Positions 1-8,105 of a DNA stretch of 37,118 nucleotides are shown one piece after another; the stretch's first letter is position 1; every line of letters starts with the position of its first letter. Source of the DNA: Capnocytophaga sp. (GTDB taxonomy: Bacteria > Bacteroidota > Bacteroidia > Flavobacteriales > Flavobacteriaceae); assembly GCF_030532915.1 (NCBI RefSeq), contig NZ_JAUNKD010000007.1, positions 1 through 37,118 on the forward strand, given 5' to 3'. The notes beneath the pieces are model-generated. The model saw only the letters and a list, made by a program, of their open reading frames with translations, was not told the DNA's origin and made no database searches. The position numbers and the translations under genes are program-made.

Positions 1-89
1 ACCTGTACATCAACCGGATACTGCTGAGATTTAAGTGAAAAACTCACCAAAAAAAGTAAGAAAACGTACAGGGGTTTGATGAGTTTCAT
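1..89 (-). CDS. Secreted protein, N-terminus only (runs off the left edge)
   Basis: An ATG at 87-89 on the minus strand opens a frame that continues to the window edge, giving 29 residues. They form a clean signal peptide: MKLIKP, a hydrophobic core (LYVFLLFLVSFSL), then KSQQ, with cleavage probably just before the QQYP stretch. The mature start QQYPVDVQ recalls the first residues of very large flavobacterial secreted proteins with fibronectin-like/TANFOR domains, but eight residues cannot prove that. A TATTTTTG -7 box lies about 30 bp upstream, so the gene probably has its own promoter. Presence of a secreted-protein start is fairly sure; identity is not. Confidence 0.55.
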   Translation of the reverse strand, partial: MKLIKPLYVFLLFLVSFSLKSQQYPVDVQ

Positions 90-118
90 GAAATTATTTT
101 TGTTTAAAATCCGTGTGA

Positions 119-126
119 CAAAAATA
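119..126 (-). promoter_or_regulatory. -7 promoter box (TATTTTTG) for the partial secreted-protein gene
   Basis: Minus-strand TATTTTTG matches the Bacteroidota -7 consensus TAnnTTTG and lies 30 bp before the start codon at 89. The -33 element is only a loose T-rich match. Confidence 0.5.
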
Positions 127-151
127 CGGTTTTTTTGGAAATAAATTGATT

Positions 152-922
152 TTAACTTGTTAATTTAGTAGCTGTTCGTTTCAATATTTCGATGGTTTCG
201 GACTGATTTTCAATGTATGACATATGTCCGCCATCAAGTAATGAATATGAAATTTGCAGATTTTCAGCCAGTGTAATCAGTTCTTTATGAGGGATTAATG
301 CGTCATTTTTTCCGATTATGAAATGTACGGGAACGGAAAGTTTTTTAAGTACATCAGTTCGGTCGGGGCGTTCTTTCATTCCCAACGAAGCAGCTTTAAT
401 CCCTTGATTAGGTGTTTGTTGTGCAATTTCGATAATTTCTTCAATTTGTTTTTTCATCTGTGTTTTGTTTTCATCGCTAAACAAATTGGTTACTACATTG
501 CGGATAAAAAATGTTTTGTCTTGCTCAACAGCCTCGATGACCCGCTCGCGATTGGTTTTCTTTTCATCGGAATCGGGTAGGGGAGTGGAGTTCATAAGTA
601 TAATTCCGTCAAGCAATTGCAGATATTTTTCGGCAAAAGCCAAAGTGACATATCCACCCATTGAATGCCCTATAAAGGTGGCTTTGTCTATTTTTTCACG
701 TTTCAGGACAGAAAAAACAGCATCAGCCATCATTTCCATTGTGTGGATGTCAGCCATCGCAGGGGTTTTGCCGTGTCCGAGAAGGTCGGGGGCAATTAGT
801 TTAAAATCGGTTTTGAGTGCCGAAATAGTGTCGTTCCAAACCTCGCAACTTTCTAAAAATCCGTGTAATAAAACCAAGGTTTTGCCTTGTCCGGCAGTTT
901 TGTAAAATGAATTGTATTCCAT
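152..922 (-). CDS. Alpha/beta-fold hydrolase
   Basis: 256 residues if translation starts at the ATG at 922. A longer open frame to 1018 exists but runs through the -7 box at 947-954 and into the upstream terminator, so the shorter start is chosen. Motifs of the alpha/beta hydrolase fold are complete: the HGF oxyanion region (LVLLHGFLES, near residue 15), DLLGHGKT, the nucleophile elbow GHSMGG, an acid in IIGKNDALIP, and the catalytic histidine in DGGHMSYIE near the C-terminus. No signal peptide, so probably cytoplasmic. The closest general class is the carboxylesterase/BioH/MenH-like hydrolases; the substrate cannot be read from the sequence. Monocistronic, flanked by a terminator upstream and its own promoter. 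Confidence 0.9.
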   Translation of the reverse strand: MEYNSFYKTAGQGKTLVLLHGFLESCEVWNDTISALKTDFKLIAPDLLGHGKTPAMADIHTMEMMADAVFSVLKREKIDKATFIGHSMGGYVTLAFAEKYLQLLDGIILMNSTPLPDSDEKKTNRERVIEAVEQDKTFFIRNVVTNLFSDENKTQMKKQIEEIIEIAQQTPNQGIKAASLGMKERPDRTDVLKKLSVPVHFIIGKNDALIPHKELITLAENLQISYSLLDGGHMSYIENQSETIEILKRTATKLTS

Positions 923-946
923 CAGAAAAATTAAAGATTGTTTTTG

Positions 947-954
947 CAAATATA
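947..954 (-). promoter_or_regulatory. -7 promoter box (TATATTTG) for the hydrolase
   Basis: A perfect TAnnTTTG on the minus strand, 25 bp upstream of the ATG at 922. It lies between the upstream gene's terminator and this start, which supports the short start. Confidence 0.6.
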
Positions 955-972
955 GCTTTTTTCTGTAAGCAT

Positions 973-1008
973 AAAAAAACGGGCTGCACTTTTGATGTGT
1001 AACCCGTT
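973..1008 (-). terminator. Rho-independent terminator of the OmpP1/FadL gene
   Basis: On the minus strand an AACGGG arm pairs with CCCGTT, extended by U-G and U-A pairs and then C-G and A-U past one mismatch. It is followed by a run of seven T, 40 bp after the stop at 1048. Confidence 0.75.
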
Positions 1009-1047
1009 TGATTATCAATTAGTAGTTAGTATGAAAGCTGAATTTTG

Positions 1048-2610
1048 CTAAAATAATTTTGCTGACAGAGTGAACAACAAACTGCTTTGTGAGGCTGAAA
1101 TTTTTGCAGGTGTGGTCAAAACAGTTTCGTACATTTGATACATATAATCTTGTTTTGCAATGTCATACGAAACGTCTAATCGAATTCCGCCAAAGGAATA
1201 GCCTGCCCCGAAAGAATATCCGTTTAGGTCGCCCACGTATTTGACACTGCCTTTGTAAGGGCTTTGCTCGTAACGGATTCCGGCGCGTAAACTAAGTGCG
1301 TTGATTCGGTATTCGCCCCCCACGCGAATGCTTGATGTGTTGCCCAACATATCTTGAATAATTTTGTTTTCGCCTTTTAGGTTTTCAGATGAAAAGTTGA
1401 TATTTTCGTAATTTTTATAGATATAATCAAAACTGATTAACCCTCTTTTCCCGAAAATATACGCAAGGCTTCCCGTCCACGAACCCGGTGTACGGAATTT
1501 GTATTTCCTTTCAAACCAAATTTCATCACCATACCGATTTAGTAAATCAACATCCTTATCTTCATTGATTTTCTTTTGTGTGTTGAATATTGATGCGTAT
1601 AAGACCTCACGTGATTGTTCTTCAAGACTATACCACGTGGGAGAACTATAACTTATACCTAAACGAAATTGTTCATTGATTTTAGCAATACCTCCCAGTT
1701 GAAACGAAAATCCACTACCTGTGGTGTTAACTTTTGTTTGGTGATTGGCATACCTTACAAGGGATTTGTCTTCAAAATTATTTTCACTTAAACTGTACAA
1801 CGAGTTGGTATAAACGGTATGAGAGTTAAGATTTAATCCTAAGTATATATTATCACCAAATTGTGAGGCAAAATTAAAGTTATATTTGTTAATTTGCCCA
1901 TTACGAACAACCTCATATTTTTGTCGTCGGAAAACTCGGTCAGCATTCGCTATGTAGTTAGTTTCAGATGCGTTTGGGGAATTGGGGATAACCAGTTCAG
2001 TCTTAATTCCTAAATAGGCATTTCGGGCGTTTTGATTATCCAACCCTAAATAAAACTCACCAATACCACCTTGATTTGTTATAGGAAGATTCCCATCGGC
2101 AAACGTACTTAAAGGGAAACCGCTTCCGTTATTATTTCCATTTTGAGCAAAATGATGAAAATAATTGTCTAGACCAATATTAGTTTCCCCAAAATAAACT
2201 AATCCTGAGTTTTTTAAATTTTTGGATTGTTGGAAGTTAAAACCAAAACTGATCTTCTTCCAATTGGTTGAAACATTGGGTACAACAAATACCATTCCAA
2301 ACTGATTTACATCAAAATCAGAATCTTTATTGGTACTATTTTGATTTACGAATGATATATTTTTCTTATCTCGGTTATCTCTTATAGAGAAAGAAAGTTC
2401 CGTACCTGCAAATACGGCACTTCCGGCCGGATTTATATTCAAGGCAGAAAGGTCGCCCCCCAAAGCTCCAAAAGCACCACTCATCGCCTTGAAACGAGAA
2501 CTTCCATTGAGGTCCTCCGTTGAATATCGTAGCGCGTCTGTATAATTTTGTGCTTGAATATTTGCTATATATAAAACACTGAATATAAATGGATATATAA
2601 ATTTCTTCAT
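1048..2610 (-). CDS. OmpP1/FadL-family outer-membrane protein
   Basis: 520 residues. An N-terminal signal peptide (MKKFIYPFIF...NIQAQ) is followed by the diagnostic N-terminal plug of flavobacterial OmpP1/FadL/TodX proteins: DALRYSTEDLNGSSRFKAMS, then GAFGALGGDLSALNINPAGS. The remainder is alternating amphipathic strand typical of a beta barrel, ending in the aromatic-terminated strand LLFTLSAKLF, the usual outer-membrane assembly signal. The family moves hydrophobic compounds such as long-chain fatty acids across the outer membrane; Flavobacteriaceae members are often labelled 'hemin receptor' without evidence. The ligand here is unknown. It starts 45 bp after the stop of the tyrosine-rich lipoprotein gene, with no promoter visible between, so the two are probably cotranscribed. 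Confidence 0.9.
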   Translation of the reverse strand: MKKFIYPFIFSVLYIANIQAQNYTDALRYSTEDLNGSSRFKAMSGAFGALGGDLSALNINPAGSAVFAGTELSFSIRDNRDKKNISFVNQNSTNKDSDFDVNQFGMVFVVPNVSTNWKKISFGFNFQQSKNLKNSGLVYFGETNIGLDNYFHHFAQNGNNNGSGFPLSTFADGNLPITNQGGIGEFYLGLDNQNARNAYLGIKTELVIPNSPNASETNYIANADRVFRRQKYEVVRNGQINKYNFNFASQFGDNIYLGLNLNSHTVYTNSLYSLSENNFEDKSLVRYANHQTKVNTTGSGFSFQLGGIAKINEQFRLGISYSSPTWYSLEEQSREVLYASIFNTQKKINEDKDVDLLNRYGDEIWFERKYKFRTPGSWTGSLAYIFGKRGLISFDYIYKNYENINFSSENLKGENKIIQDMLGNTSSIRVGGEYRINALSLRAGIRYEQSPYKGSVKYVGDLNGYSFGAGYSFGGIRLDVSYDIAKQDYMYQMYETVLTTPAKISASQSSLLFTLSAKLF

Positions 2611-2655
2611 ATTTTTTCTTTTATTTATATTAAAAAAACGTTGTCATTTTTTATG

Positions 2656-3663
2656 TTATCGACGATTTGAACTTCGGTAGCTTCCTCCTCCTGAATTTCC
2701 ACCATTTCCTGAATTATTGTATCCTCTGGATGTTCCGTTATCATAGCTTCTTCCAGAGTTGTTGTAGTTTCGATTCTCGTAACCTCGTGTAGGTAAATCG
2801 TTTCTTGAATTGTTATAATCGTAATTGTTGTTACGATTTCCATAATTGCCGGAACGATTTTCATAACCTCTTGATGGAGTTGTGTTTCTGTTGTAATATC
2901 CTTGTGAATTTCTTGAATTTTCGTAGTTATAGTAGCGGTTCGAGTCGCCTCTTCGTGAGTTGTCTCTGACGATGGCACGTCCCCTTCCTCCATAGTATTC
3001 ACCATAACCCCGATTGTAAGAACCATTTGGAGAATAGTAATAATCTCTCGGATAGTATCTTCCTCCATAGTAAGGATAGTAATAACGAGGGTAATAGTTG
3101 CCGTAATATCCGTATCCGTAGTACGGATAATAGCCGTCATACCAGTTCCAATACGGGTTATAGTAATTTCCCCAACCTATTGAAATTCCCCAGTTTAGGT
3201 GATTTCTGTAATATGGATTATAGCGTTGGTAAGGATACCAAGCCCCGTAGCCCCAGTAGTGATTGTATCCGTAATAAGGAGCGTTCCAATAATTATCATA
3301 CACGTTTACAGTTACTTGCGTAGCGTTACTTCCCCAGCCTCCATACGATTTTCCTTCGCCGGTGTTGTAATGGTCAGACGTGTAGGAATCAACGTCGGTG
3401 AAGTGGGTAAATTTACCGTCCGCATTGCTGTACTGTTGAGCTTTTTCTCTGAAATAATCTTGGTATCTGCTTGGAGAATAGGCGTTTCGTTGCGGAGGTT
3501 GTTCATAGTGTTCCACTACGGTAAAGCGCTCGGGCGGGCGTTCACCGTAAATCCCGTCGCTATAATAAGCGTAGTACGAGCCACACGATGCCAATAACAT
3601 CGGTAAGGCAGCAATGGCAAAATATTTTGCCAATTTTCCTGAGAGTTTGTTATTTCTTTTCAT
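2656..3663 (-). CDS. Tyrosine-rich, low-complexity lipoprotein
   Basis: 335 residues from the ATG at 3663 (a TTG two codons further up is the only longer option). The N-terminus is a lipoprotein signal: KRNNKLSGKLAK, a hydrophobic stretch, and the lipobox LLASC near residue 27. The residues after the cysteine (GSYYAYYSD) lack the acidic surface-export signal described for Capnocytophaga lipoproteins, so an inner-leaflet position is the default inference. The middle (about 130-230) is packed with Tyr, Trp, Gly, Asn and Pro (YYGYGYYGNYYP and similar). The tail (about 230-335) is Asn/Gly/Arg/Ser-rich with recurring RGYENR motifs. No catalytic domain is visible. The composition suggests a structural or surface-associated, possibly intrinsically disordered protein. 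Partner of the downstream OmpP1/FadL gene by position. Confidence 0.8.
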   Translation of the reverse strand: MKRNNKLSGKLAKYFAIAALPMLLASCGSYYAYYSDGIYGERPPERFTVVEHYEQPPQRNAYSPSRYQDYFREKAQQYSNADGKFTHFTDVDSYTSDHYNTGEGKSYGGWGSNATQVTVNVYDNYWNAPYYGYNHYWGYGAWYPYQRYNPYYRNHLNWGISIGWGNYYNPYWNWYDGYYPYYGYGYYGNYYPRYYYPYYGGRYYPRDYYYSPNGSYNRGYGEYYGGRGRAIVRDNSRRGDSNRYYNYENSRNSQGYYNRNTTPSRGYENRSGNYGNRNNNYDYNNSRNDLPTRGYENRNYNNSGRSYDNGTSRGYNNSGNGGNSGGGSYRSSNRR

Positions 3664-3914
3664 AGTCAAATAAATTTTTTAATTAAAAAATACTATTTTG
3701 TTTGTCAGAAGCAGATTAGCACGTTTTTTTGCTAACTTTTTCTGTATTGAAATGCTTCTTGATTAAAAAAACACTTCACTTAAATAGCACAATATCTATG
3801 CCAAATCTTGTTTTTTTCATATTTATTTTGCGAGTAAATTCATAAAAAAGTGAAATTTTTACTTTTTATAGATTTAATCTGATTTTAAATAATTGATTTT
3901 TATCTTTCAACGCA

Positions 3915-4082
3915 ATGATAGTGGATAGATACGCCTTGCAACACACAGGAGTTCCTTTTTACTATATGTATTGGCGAATAACAGACCATTCACAAACAAA
4001 AAATTTGAATGCTAAAAGACAGAAAATCGGACTTCCAACAGTGGAACAACAAGAATTTTGGAAAACGATTAATAGTCCGTAA
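3915..4082 (+). CDS. Small orphan ORF, 55 residues, possibly a gene remnant
   Basis: ATG at 3915, TAA at 4080-4082; an in-frame TGA at 3894 closes it upstream. The peptide (MIVDRYALQHTGVPFYYMYW, ending in QQEFWKTINSP) has the mixed composition of a globular-protein piece: Trp, His, several Tyr, and no homopolymer runs as expected from AT-rich noise. It stands out as protein-like inside an otherwise AT-rich gap. No promoter or domain recognised. It may be the C-terminal scrap of a decayed gene or a real small protein. Confidence 0.3.
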   Translation: MIVDRYALQHTGVPFYYMYWRITDHSQTKNLNAKRQKIGLPTVEQQEFWKTINSP

Positions 4083-4149
4083 TATGTTGATTTTAAGTTG
4101 TTTTTTATGAAATTTCACATAAAAGTTGTGGTAATTGGCAAGTTTTTTA

Positions 4150-4157
4150 TATTTTTG
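4150..4157 (+). promoter_or_regulatory. -7 promoter box (TATTTTTG) for the thioredoxin-like gene
   Basis: A TAnnTTTG match 20 bp before the ATG at 4178, with a TTG about 21 bp upstream as a plausible -33 element. Confidence 0.55.
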
Positions 4158-4177
4158 TCGTATAAAAAACAATCATT

Positions 4178-4780
4178 ATGAGTGTAAAATCAATTATTCA
4201 GCAAAGTTTGCTCAACAGTGTTTCATATATAACGTATCGGAATACGATTGACGAATTTGCCAAAGAAGGCAAAACAAGTGGTGTTGAGCAAGATACAGAA
4301 CGTGTTCATTATACGGCACTTAACGAAAAACGTTACAAGCGTTTGGACAAAAGCATTACCATTTCGGAAGAAAAAGCCACTTTTTTTAAAAACTTCCCGA
4401 AAAGCATTACCTTGCTTGCCATTACCGAATCGTGGTGCGGCGATGCGGCTCAAATTCTGCCTGTTGTCAATAAAATAACCGAACTGAATCCGAAAATCAA
4501 TTTGAAATTGGTGTTCAGAGATGAAAATGAGGTACTTATGAACCAATTTTTAACCAATGGCGGAAAAGCCATTCCGGTGGTAATTTTCTTGGATTTAGAT
4601 GATAATGTGCTGGCTTGGTGGGGTTCACGTCCGTCGGAAGCCACCAAAATGGTGGAAGACTATAAAGCCCAACACGGTAAATTAACCCCTGAATTTAAGG
4701 AAGAATTACAAAAATGGTACAACCAAGACAAGGGCAATACCATCGTTGATGATTTTATCAAAATATTAAATCAAATTTAA
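4178..4780 (+). CDS. Thioredoxin-fold family protein with a single-cysteine active site
   Basis: 200 residues. The region around residues 75-150 has the thioredoxin order: a strand (ITLLAITESW), the active-site WCGDAAQILPVV, then the cis-proline strand GGKAIPVVIFLD. The usual second cysteine of CxxC is absent (WCGDA), as in the 'thioredoxin family' proteins with a WCGDW/A motif found in Bacteroidota and Bacillota; a classical dithiol exchange is therefore unlikely. No signal peptide, so cytoplasmic. Monocistronic and convergent with lpxB only 10 bp away, leaving no room for a separate terminator. A role in thiol chemistry or bacilliredoxin-like reactions is inference. Confidence 0.8.
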   Translation: MSVKSIIQQSLLNSVSYITYRNTIDEFAKEGKTSGVEQDTERVHYTALNEKRYKRLDKSITISEEKATFFKNFPKSITLLAITESWCGDAAQILPVVNKITELNPKINLKLVFRDENEVLMNQFLTNGGKAIPVVIFLDLDDNVLAWWGSRPSEATKMVEDYKAQHGKLTPEFKEELQKWYNQDKGNTIVDDFIKILNQI

Positions 4781-4790
4781 TTTACTGAAA

Positions 4791-5900
4791 TTACAATGAT
4801 TTGATAATCAGCTCGGCAGTGTGTTTGCTTGCACCCACACCGCCGAGTTTTTTGCGTAATTCGGCATAGCCATTCTGTATTTGAACGCGATGTTGCTTGC
4901 TTAATAGTTTATTCAATTCGATTTTTAAATTTTTGGTATTCAATTCATTTTGAATTAGTTCCGTTACCACAGGCTTATCCATAATCAGATTTACCAATGA
5001 AATGTACTTCAAATTGATGATGCGTTTGGCGATTTGGTACGAAAGCCAATTTCCTTTGTAACACACCACTTCCGGAACGTTAAAAAGAGCTGTTTCTAAG
5101 GTTGCCGTTCCGCTGGTAACCAAGGCACAGGCGGCTACGGAAAGCAAATCGTATGTTTTTCCGCTTATAAAATACACATTTTCCGTGTTTATAAACGATT
5201 GGTAGAACGAAAAATCTTGTGAAGGAGCTCCGGCAATAACAAACTGATAATCAGGATAGCTGTCTGTTACCGAAAGCATTACCGAAAGCATTTTGGCAAT
5301 TTCCTGTTTTCGGCTTCCGGGTAAAAGAGCGATGATGGGGCGTGAGTCAAGTCCGTTTTCTTTTTTGAAGGTAACTTCATCAATTTTAGTGTATTGTGCG
5401 ATTGCATCAAGCAACGGATGCCCCACAAAATGAACGGGATATTGATGCTTCTTTTCATAAAAATCTTTTTCAAACGGCAAAATCACGTACATATGGTCAA
5501 TGTCGCGTTTAATGTCTTTGATGCGGTTTTCTTTCCAAGCCCAAATTTGTGGCGAAATGTAATAATGCGTTTTAAATCCGACCTGTTTTGCCCATCGAGC
5601 AATGCGCATATTAAAGCCGGGGTAGTCTATAAATATCAAAAAATCAGGATTATACGTCTCGATGTCTTTCTTGCAAAATTTAATGTTCTTCAAAATGGTT
5701 CGCAAATTGGTAATCACTTCCCAGAAGCCCATAAACGCCAAATCGCGATAGTGCTTTACAAGCGTTCCACCGATTTGTTGCATTCGCTGACCACCCCAAA
5801 AACGAAAATCGGCTTGTGGGTCTTTTTCGGCAATAGATTTCATCAAATTGGCTCCGTGTAAATCACCTGAGGCTTCGCCTGCGATAATGTAATACTTCAT
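4791..5900 (-). CDS. lpxB: Lipid-A-disaccharide synthase LpxB
   Basis: 369 residues, the normal length for LpxB (GT19). It condenses UDP-2,3-diacylglucosamine with lipid X to give the tetraacyl disaccharide 1-phosphate of lipid A at the cytoplasmic face of the inner membrane. Signature pieces: the N-terminal YYIIAGEASGDLHGANLM, the IDYPGFNMRIA segment, the YYISPQIWAWKENR motif, LPGSRKQEI, and the donor-site TSGTATLE near residue 265. It is the last gene of the ftsK/lolA/lptG-like run, 14 bp after the preceding stop, so almost certainly cotranscribed with the LPS-export permease. Confidence 0.96.
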   Translation of the reverse strand: MKYYIIAGEASGDLHGANLMKSIAEKDPQADFRFWGGQRMQQIGGTLVKHYRDLAFMGFWEVITNLRTILKNIKFCKKDIETYNPDFLIFIDYPGFNMRIARWAKQVGFKTHYYISPQIWAWKENRIKDIKRDIDHMYVILPFEKDFYEKKHQYPVHFVGHPLLDAIAQYTKIDEVTFKKENGLDSRPIIALLPGSRKQEIAKMLSVMLSVTDSYPDYQFVIAGAPSQDFSFYQSFINTENVYFISGKTYDLLSVAACALVTSGTATLETALFNVPEVVCYKGNWLSYQIAKRIINLKYISLVNLIMDKPVVTELIQNELNTKNLKIELNKLLSKQHRVQIQNGYAELRKKLGGVGASKHTAELIIKSL

Positions 5901-5914
5901 TGCGTAAGAGAGGG

Positions 5915-7363
5915 TTAGGTTATTTTTTTCTTTTTAATTTTCTGTGTTAGTTTGCCTAGCCATTCAAACTGAAAAATGGTTTTGTCGGTGGCAACGCGTG
6001 AGGTTAAGTAAATGCCCAACGGTAACAAAATCAGCGTGGAAATCCACGGGGCAACAGCCGGATTTAAGGCGTTGTTTTCGGCAATGTTTTTCATAAATAA
6101 TCCGATGAAATGGTACGACAGAAATAAAATCATCGCAGCCACTAAAGGCATTCCGATGCCTCCTTTCCGGATTAAAGCGCCCAACGGAGCCGCCACCAAA
6201 AACAATACAAGGCAACTTATGGTTAGGGCAAATTTATCGCTCCAATTGATAATGTGCAGATTCATAACTTTGTAGCGATATTCAACATCATTTTGTCGAT
6301 ATTCCAAGTTATCAAACTGATTTTGATTGCTGTTGATGGCGGTTTCAAAAACTTGGTCTCGCCTGCTTTTCTCAATCAAAAGCAACAAATCAGCCACGGA
6401 AGTTACCTTTTTTTGGGTATTTTTTGTGGTTTTTTCTTTATTATCAGTATTGAAATTCAGACTGGTAATACCGGTACGCCGAAACATACTGTTACCTTGG
6501 TCGGTAAGGTTTTGTTTAAAGTCTGACCGAAGCGAATCAATGGCGTAATGCAACTGCCCTACGTTCATCATTTTATAGGTTGTAACATCTGATTTTTGAC
6601 TGAAATCCACCTTGTTAAGATGTGAAAGATCCAGATTTATGATGTATTTTTCAAAGTGCACCTTCGCAAACGGAAAACGTTGTTGCTGTGTGTAGTTTTG
6701 CGTTTTGATGTCTTCGTAATACGTGCCGTCTTTGAGTATAAGTTGCAGAAAATCACTGTTTTTTCCGCTTTTCAATTCGCCTTCTTTGGCGTTGATAACG
6801 GTGCGGTTTACTCTGTCGGGTGTTTTTTTGTGAATGATGATGTTTTCCAAAAATTCATCGTTTTCACCATATTTTTTTGCTACTTTGATGCTGATGTCTT
6901 CGCCTATGTCAGAAAAAATGCCTTCCGGAATAGCCATAGCGGGTTTTACTTTGGCAATATTTGCACGAAGCGTGTATACCTCACGGTAGGCAACAGGAAT
7001 AATGTTGTTTACCAAAAAGAAAGTTATTCCACTTAAAATCAGCATAAAAACCAATAAAGGACGCATAATGCGCAAGAGCGAAATTCCGGAGGCTTTCATA
7101 GCGGCAAATTCATAATTTTCGGCAAAAGCGCCAAAGGTCATAATCGATGAAACCACCACAGCCAACGGCAAAATAATCGGGATTAATTGCGGAATGAAAA
7201 ACAACAAAAACTTACCGATAATCCACAATTCCAAACCGCGCCCTGCCAGTTCGTCAATGTACGTCCAGATGGTATGAAAGACGAAAATCAGTATTAAAAT
7301 GGCAAGCGTTCCTAAAAAGTTTTTCAGGAATTGCGTGAGTATGTATCGGTCTAAAATTTTCAT
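5915..7363 (-). CDS. LptF/LptG-family LPS export permease
   Basis: 482 residues from the ATG at 7363 (a TTG two codons up is less likely). YjgP/YjgQ-type layout: N-terminal transmembrane helices (about 12-35, 55-77, 98-120), a large periplasmic domain (about 125-380) containing the family segment VKPAMAIPEGIFSD, then C-terminal helices in the last 100 residues (FALTISCLVLFLVAAPLGAL, a segment typical of the family). The protein forms the inner-membrane part of the Lpt ABC transporter that extracts LPS for delivery to the outer membrane. It is longer than Escherichia coli LptF/G (about 360), as is usual in Bacteroidota. Whether it is the F or the G paralogue cannot be settled here. It sits directly upstream of lpxB. 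Confidence 0.9.
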   Translation of the reverse strand: MKILDRYILTQFLKNFLGTLAILILIFVFHTIWTYIDELAGRGLELWIIGKFLLFFIPQLIPIILPLAVVVSSIMTFGAFAENYEFAAMKASGISLLRIMRPLLVFMLILSGITFFLVNNIIPVAYREVYTLRANIAKVKPAMAIPEGIFSDIGEDISIKVAKKYGENDEFLENIIIHKKTPDRVNRTVINAKEGELKSGKNSDFLQLILKDGTYYEDIKTQNYTQQQRFPFAKVHFEKYIINLDLSHLNKVDFSQKSDVTTYKMMNVGQLHYAIDSLRSDFKQNLTDQGNSMFRRTGITSLNFNTDNKEKTTKNTQKKVTSVADLLLLIEKSRRDQVFETAINSNQNQFDNLEYRQNDVEYRYKVMNLHIINWSDKFALTISCLVLFLVAAPLGALIRKGGIGMPLVAAMILFLSYHFIGLFMKNIAENNALNPAVAPWISTLILLPLGIYLTSRVATDKTIFQFEWLGKLTQKIKKKKIT

Positions 7364-7396
7364 TATCAATAAATTGATGTAATCAATTTTCAGTTT

Positions 7397-8038
7397 TTAA
7401 AGTTCAGAAATATAGTAACCTTCTTTTTTGTATTTTTCTTTATCAAACTTAAAAAGATTTGCCGAAATGGGTTGATTGGTTTTGAATGAATTTACGGTAA
7501 TGGTGGTTTTGGTGTTGTTTTTACCGATTTCAATCAGGTTGTAAATGTGTTTGGTTTGTACATCAATGCCCAGCAGAATTTGCTTAACGTCGTTATTGTT
7601 TTTTTGTGGTTTTAGCTCAATGTATTGTATTTTTCTGCCACGTACATTTTGTTCAATATCCCATTTGTAGGAATATCCTTTTCGGTAAAACGTAAGCATT
7701 TTTGAAGGCGTAACAGCCCCTTCGTCATTTGAAGTTGCTTCAATCACAACTTCTTCATTTTCAGGGATTATGGTGTATGTTTTGTTCCCATCGTATATTT
7801 TAGTGGCGCCCAAATAGTTCAAAACATATTTGTCTTTTGCCAAGGTTACGTTCCCTTTGGTTTCTTGGTTTATTCTCTCAACAGGATTGTCTAAATTATA
7901 TTTAAAATCAATGTAAATATTTTCATAGCCAATCATTTTGTTATACACTTGGTCGAGTAATTTTTTGGCTTTATCACTGTTTTGTGCATTGACTAAAAAA
8001 ACAGATAAAGTGATGATTATGAGTGTTATTTTTTTCAT
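7397..8038 (-). CDS. lolA: LolA-like outer-membrane lipoprotein carrier
   Basis: 213 residues with a signal peptide (MKKITLIIITLSVFLVNAQ, cleavage near residue 18-19). The rest matches the LolA/LolB fold pattern: the N-terminal helix AKKLLDQVYNKMIGYENIYI, strands such as GNVTLAKDKYVLNYLG, YDGNKTYTI, and the later GIDVQTKHIYNLIEIG. LolA shuttles lipoproteins through the periplasm from the Lol ABC transporter to the outer membrane. Gene order ftsK-lolA-lptF/G recurs in Flavobacteriaceae, to my knowledge. It is 67 bp after the ftsK stop; no TAnnTTTG box in between, so probably read from upstream. Confidence 0.85.
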   Translation of the reverse strand: MKKITLIIITLSVFLVNAQNSDKAKKLLDQVYNKMIGYENIYIDFKYNLDNPVERINQETKGNVTLAKDKYVLNYLGATKIYDGNKTYTIIPENEEVVIEATSNDEGAVTPSKMLTFYRKGYSYKWDIEQNVRGRKIQYIELKPQKNNNDVKQILLGIDVQTKHIYNLIEIGKNNTKTTITVNSFKTNQPISANLFKFDKEKYKKEGYYISEL

Positions 8039-8105
8039 TTCTGTTAGTTATTATTTTAATTTCTCACTATTACTATCAATAATCGTTCCAAAAATTTGAA
8101 ATGCC

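Larger units (their letters stand above)
3664..4177. other. AT-rich intergenic region, 514 bp
   Basis: Holds the leader of the minus-strand lipoprotein gene, including a nested dyad (GAAGCA at 3709-3714 with TGCTTC near 3753, enclosing TTAGCA/TGCTAA at 3716-3735). It also contains the orphan ORF at 3915-4082 and the promoter of the thioredoxin-like gene near 4150. No tRNA or mobile element seen. Confidence 0.6.

Noticed and set aside
465..905. Plus-strand 146-residue frame opposite the hydrolase
   Set aside because: Shadow of the alpha/beta hydrolase gene, which has full catalytic motifs.
2625..3140. Minus-strand Thr/Ile/Glu-rich 171-residue frame inside the tyrosine-rich lipoprotein gene
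   Set aside because: Its monotonous composition is the out-of-frame reading of the Tyr/Asn/Gly codon runs; the in-frame product has a clean lipoprotein signal.
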